A DNA stretch of 19,927 nt, taken from assembly GCA_937881505.1 (NCBI GenBank), contig CALGEM010000053.1, positions 1 to 19,927 on the forward strand, read 5' to 3'. The position numbers and the translations under genes are program-made. Position 1 is the stretch's first letter. Each line of letters opens with the position of its first letter. Shown here in pieces: positions 9,850 through 17,300 of this stretch. The DNA comes from an uncultured euryarchaeote. GTDB lineage: Archaea; Thermoplasmatota; Poseidoniia; Poseidoniales; Poseidoniaceae. The notes below the pieces were generated by a model. That model was not told where the DNA came from. It saw nothing but the letters and a program-made list of their open reading frames with translations, and did no database searches.

Positions 9850-10475
9850 TTCGCATGGCCGGGCGGCATCGTGGGCTCCTCTGGACCGGATGGGTGTGGG
9901 TCGGGATGGGGGTCGCTTGCAGGTGCGGGTGCGGCAACGTCCCCGCGGTGAATGGCAGCGGCGGCCTCGATGGAGTCAATGATTTGTTGATAACCAGTGC
10001 AACGGCAGAGATTGCCTTCAATAGCGCAGGCAATTTCCTCTCGGCTCGGGTTGTCGTTCTCGTTGAGCAAAGCCTGCGAGGCGACCAAAAAACCAGGCGT
10101 ACAAAAGCCGCACTGGGAACCACCGTGGGTGGCAAAACACGTTTGGATTGGAGCGAGGTGCGCACCGTCGGAAAGACCCTCAACCGTGATGATATCGGCG
10201 CCCTGAACTTGCCCAGCAAGGGTGAGGCACGACAATTTTGGAACCCCGTCTATCATGACGGTGCAACAACCGCAGGTGCCCAAATCACATCCTCGCTTTA
10301 CACCAAGTGTACCCACCTTGTCTCGTAGCACATCGAGCAACACAGCGTTGCTGGGTGCGAGGACCTCGTATGGCTGGCCGTTGACCGTGGCGGACCACCG
10401 TTTTCCTTCAGGCGCAGGAATCATCGAAACATGCTCATCGCCCACCATGGTCGTCCCTGCCTTGCCGTAGTCCAT
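9846..10475 (-). CDS. [2Fe-2S] iron-sulfur subunit of molybdenum hydroxylase
   Basis: This 209-residue small subunit relays electrons between the molybdenum site and FAD. The plant-ferredoxin-type cluster ligands are Cys63, 68, 71 and 83 (C-x4-C-x2-C-x11-C). The second cluster ligands, in the helical domain, are Cys122, 125, 157 and 159 (C-x2-C-x31-C-x-C). Both sets are complete. The family is usually about 155-170 residues. Here about 25 extra residues lie at the N-terminus and about 30 at the C-terminus, the latter rich in Pro, His, Asp and Ala. There is no twin-arginine signal, so export is not indicated. The start at ATG 10475 lacks a clear ribosome binding site. Met10 is an alternative that would shorten the unusual N-terminus. 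The upstream surface-protein gene ends 32 bp away, and the large-subunit gene overlaps by four bases. Confidence 0.95.
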   Translation of the reverse strand: MDYGKAGTTMVGDEHVSMIPAPEGKRWSATVNGQPYEVLAPSNAVLLDVLRDKVGTLGVKRGCDLGTCGCCTVMIDGVPKLSCLTLAGQVQGADIITVEGLSDGAHLAPIQTCFATHGGSQCGFCTPGFLVASQALLNENDNPSREEIACAIEGNLCRCTGYQQIIDSIEAAAAIHRGDVAAPAPASDPHPDPHPSGPEEPTMPPGHAK

Positions 10476-10507
10476 GGACTCTTTGATAATTGGGGGCCTG
10501 TGGCCTC

Positions 10508-11569
10508 TTATTCCTCTTCAATGCACTCTCCGTTGAACTCGGCTTCGTTGAGTTCAATCGCGTTCCTCAACACCAGTCCGTGGTAGACCTTGATGCTGCG
10601 CTGCTTGACCGCTTCGTTGACCTCGGCCTCGATATCACGCAAAACATCAATGGTTTTTGCAGCATCAATCTCCTTGAGAAGACGACCGAATTCACGACGA
10701 CGCGAGAGAAAGACGGCGAAATAAATTGGGACCAAAAGGAGCGGAATGACCAGTTCTTCAAACACAATTTCACTGACCACGGAAACCGAGAGTTCTGTGT
10801 AATCTGAATCGTATTCAAAGCTGAACGAACCTGGACCAAGACCGCCCGTGTAGAAAATACCGGTGTTTGAGCCAAAGTACATCGTAAACGGCGTTTCCTC
10901 ATCGTCGTAGATGTTTGACCCTCGGTCGATTTCAATGTAATCGGGCCATCCATCGTTGTCGTTGTCGGAATCAAGCACATCTGGAATGGTGTCTTGGTCT
11001 GCATCTGGGGGCGTAGAATCCGCATTGTAAGGGTCGTAGAGAATGGTCCCGGAGGATGCAGAACGTTCCATCTCGTTTCGAATGCCATCACCGTCAGCGT
11101 CGTCGTCGTATTCATCGGGAACGAAATCGCCGTCAATGTCCGAACAACCCTTCAATCGAATCTTGCTCTTTCCGTAGATGTTCGGGCAGTTATCGCTCAT
11201 GGGGTGAAGCCCTTGGTCAGCGTAACCATCGCCGTCGGTGTCGGACCAAAGTTCAGGAATCTCGGGCCATACATCCACCTCATCGAGTGCACCATCATTG
11301 TCCATGTCTGGGTCGGCGACATCCCCTATTCCATCACCATCAAGGTCCCTGTGTTCGGAGGCGTTGTCGGGGAAGGCATCGGCGCCCATGCTCTCGTTCC
11401 ATCCATTATCCGGGTCCGACCAGCCATCACCGTCCGAATCCAAACAACCCTGCCTGTCCTCGGTGGATGTTCCGGAGGCACATGTCGTTGAGTCACCGGA
11501 TTGAGCCGAAACGGGCGCGAGTAAACTCAAAGCAAGCAAAAGGATGATGCCTCGGCCCAATGAATTCAT
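10508..11569 (-). CDS. Thrombospondin type 3 (calcium-binding) repeat surface protein with C-terminal membrane anchor
   Basis: This 353-residue exported protein has a signal peptide at 1-22 ending S-A-Q. At least six Asp-rich calcium-binding repeats of the D-x-D-G-D-G-x-x-D type lie between about 43 and 215, for example at 44-52, 75-83, 88-96, 110-118, 144-152 and 156-164. A short Gly-rich beta region (about 228-262) and a membrane segment (about 267-288) follow. A cytoplasmic domain of about 65 charged residues, with predicted helices, comes after the basic stop-transfer S-R-R-R. Four Cys (30, 42, 128, 142) lie outside the membrane and may pair. Such proteins are common on marine archaeal surfaces, but the ligand is unknown. 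The gene stands 32 bp before the hydroxylase small subunit on the same strand, so it may be the first gene of that operon. The long cytoplasmic tail is unusual for a simple surface anchor. Confidence 0.88.
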   Translation of the reverse strand: MNSLGRGIILLLALSLLAPVSAQSGDSTTCASGTSTEDRQGCLDSDGDGWSDPDNGWNESMGADAFPDNASEHRDLDGDGIGDVADPDMDNDGALDEVDVWPEIPELWSDTDGDGYADQGLHPMSDNCPNIYGKSKIRLKGCSDIDGDFVPDEYDDDADGDGIRNEMERSASSGTILYDPYNADSTPPDADQDTIPDVLDSDNDNDGWPDYIEIDRGSNIYDDEETPFTMYFGSNTGIFYTGGLGPGSFSFEYDSDYTELSVSVVSEIVFEELVIPLLLVPIYFAVFLSRRREFGRLLKEIDAAKTIDVLRDIEAEVNEAVKQRSIKVYHGLVLRNAIELNEAEFNGECIEEE

Positions 11570-11693
11570 GAGTCGCCTATTTTGGCTAGACTAATGGCTT
11601 TTGTTCCCCCTTTTTTCACCTGTTCTGCAAAATAAGCGCTCCAACTGACGGCGGGAGCAAGGTTTGAATAAGCAACCAACATGTAATATTTCC
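11570..11693. other. Divergent intergenic region
   Basis: This 124-bp gap lies between the minus-strand calcium-repeat protein and the plus-strand lipoprotein, so promoters for both should be here. On the plus strand, T-T-T-G-A-A-T-A-A (11663-11671) lies 23-31 bases before ATG 11694 and could be a TATA element for a leaderless message. On the minus strand, T-T-A-T-T-T-T-G (around 11631-11638) could serve the other gene. Both are partial matches. Confidence 0.3.
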
Positions 11694-12227
11694 ATGGCCA
11701 AAATACACGCGCTGGTCCTCATCCTTCTCCTCGCCGCCCCGCTGACGGGTTGCACAAGCGAAGAGGAGGAGAAAACGCTGGTGTTTCCTAACTTCTCAGA
11801 AGTTGCTGATGACAACCAAACATACGACAACGACCGTATGGCAGGAAGTGCCTTCATTGTGATCTTCTCCGCTGAATGGTGCAACAACCCCTGTTTCACA
11901 ACCATGCATGCAATATGGGAAACACAACCTGAACTTCCTGTCTTGGTCATGTCCACCGACCCTGCAGAAAATGCAAACGGAATGACCTTGAGCGAATGGC
12001 ATGACTCGGCCAACGCTCATGACGACGAAGATGGTGATACAGGGGTTGAACTAACCACTTACGCCTTTATGAAAGGAAGCGATGTTACTACGGCACTGGA
12101 CATCACTCGACCAGGCTCGCTTGCCTTTGTGAACGGAGCAGGTGAAATCACCTACTTACACGAAGGGCGCATGGACGACAGTGCCCTGATTCTTGAGAAG
12201 TGGAACGAAGCCAGTGCAACGGCTTGA
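11694..12227 (+). CDS. Thioredoxin-like lipoprotein
   Basis: This 177-residue protein from ATG 11694 has a lipoprotein signal: hydrophobic 6-16, then lipobox L-T-G-C at 17-20, with Cys20 as probable lipid attachment site. The remainder looks like a TlpA/thioredoxin-type fold: a strand F-I-V-I-F-S-A at 54-60, the redox site region W-C-N-N-P-C at 62-67, and a probable cis-Pro at R-P-G-S-L-A-F-V (Pro140). The usual site has two residues between cysteines; here there are three (Cys63, Cys67). The function is therefore probably related to extracytoplasmic disulfide chemistry but may not be ordinary thioredoxin activity. A TTG at 11664 in the same frame is rejected as start because it would bury the signal peptide. 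The gene converges on the protease gene with only 5 bp between stop codons. Confidence 0.82.
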   Translation: MAKIHALVLILLLAAPLTGCTSEEEEKTLVFPNFSEVADDNQTYDNDRMAGSAFIVIFSAEWCNNPCFTTMHAIWETQPELPVLVMSTDPAENANGMTLSEWHDSANAHDDEDGDTGVELTTYAFMKGSDVTTALDITRPGSLAFVNGAGEITYLHEGRMDDSALILEKWNEASATA

Positions 12228-12232
12228 CCACT

Positions 12233-14221
12233 TCAGTCCAAGATTTCGGCTTCAAGATGCCCAACAACGACGGCATCAATATCTTCATCCGGTTTTGACC
12301 AGTCCAAGACCTCAACCTCTGCAGCGCCCTCAACCTTGTTGATGATGATCATACCGAGAATAACCAGAACCACGAGGAAGAGGATGATAACGGGACCAAC
12401 CCAGGAGGGGAGGTCGCCAAACAAACCATCGCCGTTGCTCGCAGCATAGGATTTGGCATTGGCCGTGTCCATCAGCATCACATTCACGGATACAAGGGCC
12501 GAGGAAGAATGTCCACCGCTCTCATTGGCGATTAAACCTCGCAGAGAGAGGGTGTGATTGCCTTCAACTTCAATTCCTGGAAGATGCTCAAGTTGGTGGA
12601 CGATGGTGGTCAAATCAAGGATGGCTTTCTCATCGCCTTCGTCAAAGGTGTGGAGGTTTGCCCAGTCGTCACGCAAGTGATTACTGCGCCACTGGAAAGT
12701 ATCAACACCTCCGCTCAGGTCAACCTCGATTGCATCGCCTGGCATGAGGTGGATGCGATCGTCAATTCCCACCTCAGTGGTGATGGAGATGGAGATTGAG
12801 GTGTCGAGTTGATAGTCCCGTTGGGCCGCTTCCATGACCGCAGCTAGCGCCTCTACGTGTCCGTGGCCGTAAACATTGTTTTGCCGATTCTTTGGAATCA
12901 AATCTTCAGCACACGGTTGATTGGCAGCCATGTAGTGGCACTCTCGGTATGTGGCCGTTTCTTGGAGAATGTTTCGCACATCAAAGGGTGATAAGTCAGG
13001 ATTCGCCTGCAACATCAAGGCAACGGTCCCCGCAACACCCGGTGTCGCCATGCTGGTGCCGCTGAAGGCAACATATCCATCACCCGAGTTGTGTTGAGCA
13101 GACATCACATCCGAACCGACGAAGGCCACATTTGGTTTTACTCGGCCTTCTTCGGTTGGGCCCTCACTACTGTATTCTGCAATGGCCGTGTTTTTGTTGA
13201 GTGCTCCAACGGTAATGACATCTTCTGCGCCACCGGGCGTTCCAATGGTGCCTGGGGCTGCCGAATTTCCAGCGGCAATGAGCATACTAATACCCGCTCG
13301 GACCATCTCGTTAGCATAGCGGTTGACGCTGTCTTCTTCAGACGACGTCCACTCAATTGGCCCCGGACCTCCAAGACTCATGGATGCAGCACGGATGTTG
13401 AATTTGTACCGATTTTCAACGGTCCACTCCATTCCGGCCATGACGACAGAGAAACTTCCCGAACCACCGGAATCCAACACTTTCACACCGACAAGATTGG
13501 CTTGTGGAGCCATTCCCGGGTGTTCGTAGGTGGGTGCGCCCGTTCCTGCAACGGTTCCCGCACAATGTGTTCCGTGGCCTTGGTCATCATAGGCTTGGAT
13601 TTCAGTGCCGTTGGTTTTGTCAGGGTTGTTCACGGGATCATAAAACGCAATCACCTTCGGATCGTGGGTGCTGTTGTCATCGTCGTGGTCGTCAAGCCCA
13701 ACGTGGAGGCTGTCGATGCCTGTATCAATGACTGCAACACTGACACCGGAGCCGTCGTACCCAGTTTGCTGTTGAGCAAGATCAACCTCGTGCACGACGG
13801 CTGCATCACCGTTTTGCACCTGGAGGATGCCGTCAAGTTCGAGCATAACCACTCCGGGCAGTGTCGTCGTCTCGAGAATCATGGCGTGGGGAACACGACC
13901 CGCCACGGCATCGATGCGAGGTAGGTCCCACTGGTGGACATATCCGACTTCACGTTCGAGCATGGCTACATCGCTGTCGGTAGGCGTATGGTCAAAGTCA
14001 ATGATGAGGGGGAGTGTCTTGTCCTCATCAAGGAAAAGCGGGTGATCGTGGTATTTTTCAACCATATCGCCGATATTGTTCTGATTTCGATCAAGGGATG
14101 TATCAATCCACCAGCCTTCTTCCACCGGTTCTTCGGCCGAAGAATGCACCGGCATCGCCATGGCAAAAGCGGGTGCGAGCATCAAGAAAAAGCAAAACAC
14201 ACTGAGCAACGAGCGTTTCAT
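12233..14221 (-). CDS. Membrane-anchored subtilisin-like serine protease (peptidase family S8)
   Basis: This 662-residue protease has a signal peptide at about 1-22. A probable propeptide-like region (about 70-140) comes before the catalytic domain. The triad is complete: Asp166 in A-V-I-D-T-G-I-D, His216 in G-H-G-T-H-C, and Ser390 in S-G-T-S-M-A-T-P. Asn319 in A-A-G-N-S is the oxyanion-hole residue. After the catalytic domain (about 150-465) comes a beta-rich domain (about 470-585), a membrane segment (about 607-627) and an acidic cytoplasmic tail of about 30 residues. It should act outside the cell while tethered, probably degrading proteins or peptides. A GAGGAG ribosome binding site supports ATG 14221. 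The neighbouring thioredoxin-like lipoprotein also acts outside, but the two genes are convergent, so no operon is implied. Confidence 0.96.
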   Translation of the reverse strand: MKRSLLSVFCFFLMLAPAFAMAMPVHSSAEEPVEEGWWIDTSLDRNQNNIGDMVEKYHDHPLFLDEDKTLPLIIDFDHTPTDSDVAMLEREVGYVHQWDLPRIDAVAGRVPHAMILETTTLPGVVMLELDGILQVQNGDAAVVHEVDLAQQQTGYDGSGVSVAVIDTGIDSLHVGLDDHDDDNSTHDPKVIAFYDPVNNPDKTNGTEIQAYDDQGHGTHCAGTVAGTGAPTYEHPGMAPQANLVGVKVLDSGGSGSFSVVMAGMEWTVENRYKFNIRAASMSLGGPGPIEWTSSEEDSVNRYANEMVRAGISMLIAAGNSAAPGTIGTPGGAEDVITVGALNKNTAIAEYSSEGPTEEGRVKPNVAFVGSDVMSAQHNSGDGYVAFSGTSMATPGVAGTVALMLQANPDLSPFDVRNILQETATYRECHYMAANQPCAEDLIPKNRQNNVYGHGHVEALAAVMEAAQRDYQLDTSISISITTEVGIDDRIHLMPGDAIEVDLSGGVDTFQWRSNHLRDDWANLHTFDEGDEKAILDLTTIVHQLEHLPGIEVEGNHTLSLRGLIANESGGHSSSALVSVNVMLMDTANAKSYAASNGDGLFGDLPSWVGPVIILFLVVLVILGMIIINKVEGAAEVEVLDWSKPDEDIDAVVVGHLEAEILD

Positions 14222-14378
14222 GAAATTCTCCTCGTTTCACTCCAGTAAATGGCAGGCTTTCAAGTCATTGGAACCGTGTGAGTGTCCGCTCCCCAGCGTT
14301 CTTGCTGAACTCGGGGTTCTCACAGGGGTTGGCGGGTGAAATATTAAGTGCAGATTGATGAATTTCAAACCGATTCAC
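14222..14378. other. Divergent promoter region between protease and giant membrane protein
   Basis: These 157 bp separate two genes transcribed away from each other. The right part holds an AT-rich element that fits an archaeal TATA box for the plus-strand gene. I could not find an equally good element for the protease, and no small gene or RNA is evident. Confidence 0.5.
14338..14347 (+). promoter_or_regulatory. Candidate archaeal TATA box of the giant membrane protein gene
   Basis: The sequence G-A-A-A-T-A-T-T-A-A stands out in a GC-rich setting. A start site about 25 bases further on (around 14369) would leave a leader of about ten bases before ATG 14379 and would lie downstream of ATG 14358. 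This is why the later start codon was preferred for the gene. Confidence 0.45.
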
Positions 14379-17300
14379 ATGGCAGCACCAAAGAGAAGAG
14401 TCGCCCCTGTACGAGCACGAGCACAACCAACCCCTTCCTCGGGATTCACTGGAGGCGTTGTTGAAGGCGTTGATGTTCCCCAAGACAACATCACGATGGT
14501 CAGACCCAATCAATCCATGAATCGAGACGACCTGTTCTTGATGAAACTCTCACAGATCGTCATGATGGGCATTGGTTTTCTGGCCATCTGGGGAGGTGTG
14601 TTCAGCGTCGCTTTCGACGAAGACGCCACCAATCAGAACTTTTTGGTGCTCTTCGTAGGTGGTTTGGCATCCTTCTTGGTTTCAATCGGATTGATTGAAC
14701 TTCAATCAAAGAAAAACGGCTACAGGCTCAAGGACATCCAGAATTATTTCCTCGGCATCGCCTTTTTCTTCTCAACGGTCGGTGTGCTATGGGGTACCCG
14801 ATTCATGATGGGTTACGCCACGGGAACCCTCGAATTGGATTGGTTTGGTTCTCCCGATGCTTACACCGAAGTGGATTGGTCTCCGAATGCCAACGGTATT
14901 TACGCTCAAACAGCCACCTGTCTCCTCTTGACCTTCGGGCACTTCCTCCTCCTCAGGCGATACAGCGGCGATACCAGTTTCGGCTGGGGCGTCGCCACCT
15001 ACGCCCCCATGGCCGTCCTCATCGCCGGTGTCGGCCCGTGGATTCGCTGGTCTGAAAGTGTGGTCAGTTGGGAACTCGGCCTTGCCATTGTCTTGATTTC
15101 CTTCGTCTCGATGGAGATGGCACTGCGTTCGAACCGAGCACTCAATTTTGTCGTGGTCGCTGTCGCAGCATGCATCGTCCCCATCATCTACGAGGTGTTG
15201 AACACCAACGCCCCCGATGACGGCATGGGTGGAGCACTTTCCCTGATGGTTTTCATCATCGCCCTCCAAGGCTACTACGCCTCCCGCCAAGACCTCCGAA
15301 AGGAAGTCATGGAACGAGCATCGGCCGTGCTGATTGGCACCGTGGTCGTAGCGATTGCGCTGGCTCGTACCGAACCCGATTTCAACCTCATCCTCGGACC
15401 GTTCCGCGCAAGTGATTACCCTGAACTCGCCGCCTACATCAATATCCCAGTAGCGCTTTGGGTCACGGTTCTGTTGGCCTATTTCCCGGCCGTTCTCCAG
15501 CAACGCGTGCCTTGGATGCCTGTGGGGCTTGCTGTCGCTCTTGCGGCCTTGCCACACGAAGCCTCCACCATACCTTGGGTGCTGAGCATGATCATGATCC
15601 CCTACATGGTGTTCATCTCAAAGGTTGCTCGGCCATGGGTGATCAACATCACCATCCTTGCCTTCAGTGGCTCGTACTTGATCACCGACTGGACCGGCAT
15701 CACAGCAGATTTGACCGCTAAACAAACATACGGTGGAACGTGGCTTCACGTATTGCTCCCCATCTTCTTGGTCGCTGTCTCAGAGGCCGGGCGAAGGACT
15801 GGTAAACTCCAGACGAGCACCAGTTTGGCCATGCTTGGCTCCGTCGTGTTGTCCAGAGCCGTGTTGGACCCAGAGTGGTTCTTGCCTTGGCTCTTGGTGG
15901 CCTACATGACCTTCATGAGCTACAGCATGATGCTCCAATACCCCTCGCCAAACATGAAGCAACGCAAAGACATCACGCTCGCGCTCGCATTTACCTCGTT
16001 CACCGTTTTGCTTCTCGCCGCCATGGACAACCTCGAACTCCCCCCAAGTTCTGTTTTCGATGATGTCGTCGAAATGGGGCTTCGCCCGCAGTTCTTCGTG
16101 GTGAGTCTGGTGCTGTACTTCCTCGCAGCAAAAGCAGCCGGCAAGGAACTTGATGTTGGTTCCATCTATCACTGGTTCGGCATCGGCAACCAGGATGAAT
16201 TGATTTACAACCCCAACACGAATGTTTGGGAAATTCAAGATCCAAAGGAAAAAGACATTGATGAACTCATTGAGGCGGGAGAACTCACACCTTTGGCTCG
16301 GTTCAGCCTCCTCTCCTCATTGATGATGTTCACCTTCTCCGTGAGCGACGTCAACGCTTCCACTTGGGCCGACCAACCTGCCCTCGTTCTGCTGATGGTC
16401 ATCCCTGTTGGCATGCTCATTCGAGAAGTGCTCGCCATGGCCAGCATCAGCTCGGCAACTCGGGCCACGGCCGTCACGCTCCTGCTCCTGATTGCAGCAC
16501 CTCTTTCCCTTGCTCTAGGAGACAATGTCTGGGGTACTTCGGCGGACATCCAAATGTCAAACGTACTGTTGGACCTGATTCTCGTCAGCGCCCCCATCAT
16601 CGTCAACACCGTCATCGCACGGCGGGGAATTGACACGAACGAGTTGGACCGAATGAGTGATGGCGTTGCCTACGTCATGCTCCTCCTGCTGGCCATGCTC
16701 GATACATCGGGTGGTCTGCTCCTGTTGCCGATTCTGCTCTTGGTGACAATGCGTGTTGTCCAGTTCAAGTTCTACCTCCTGCTTTCCTTGATGCCCTTGG
16801 TATTGGTGTTCTTGGGCAACGGGTGGTACTCACACGGCTTGTTCAACACCATGCTGGAGAGTGCTCCCGATAGCGTGCGAACGTACCTCTTGGACGACCA
16901 TGCAGGACCGTTCCCTGCGTTCATCGGATTGATCATTGGCACACAAATGCTCTTTGGATTGTCCAGACTCTATACTTCTGAAGACGATGAATTGGAATCG
17001 AGTTTCACCATGTTCATCATGGGAATTTGGCTGGCCATCGCCTTGTTCAGCGCCGTACCCGACGGCTACTGGCTACCGACCTTGGCCTGTTTCGTGTTGC
17101 TGCCTTACTTCTGGTACACCAACAACAGCCAAACCTTCCCTTACATGCTCGGAGCACTCTTTGTTTCGCTTTACATCGGGTTCTCGCTCAGTGAAACCTT
17201 CCAACCGATTACAGAAGCGGATGCCATTGGCTGGAGCGGTATGATCACGGGATTGACCGGTAGCGCAATGGCCATCATGCACCAACGAGGAGTTTTATTC

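Noticed and set aside
7039..10475. Aerobic carbon monoxide dehydrogenase (CoxSLM)
   Set aside because: The large subunit has A-M-R-G-H-G where form I enzymes have the C-S-F-R loop, and the FAD subunit carries an Fe-S insertion absent from CoxM.
7039..10475. Classical xanthine dehydrogenase
   Set aside because: The three-subunit arrangement, cysteine-rich FAD insertion and substrate-loop motifs fit HCR-like enzymes better, and no purine catabolism genes are nearby.
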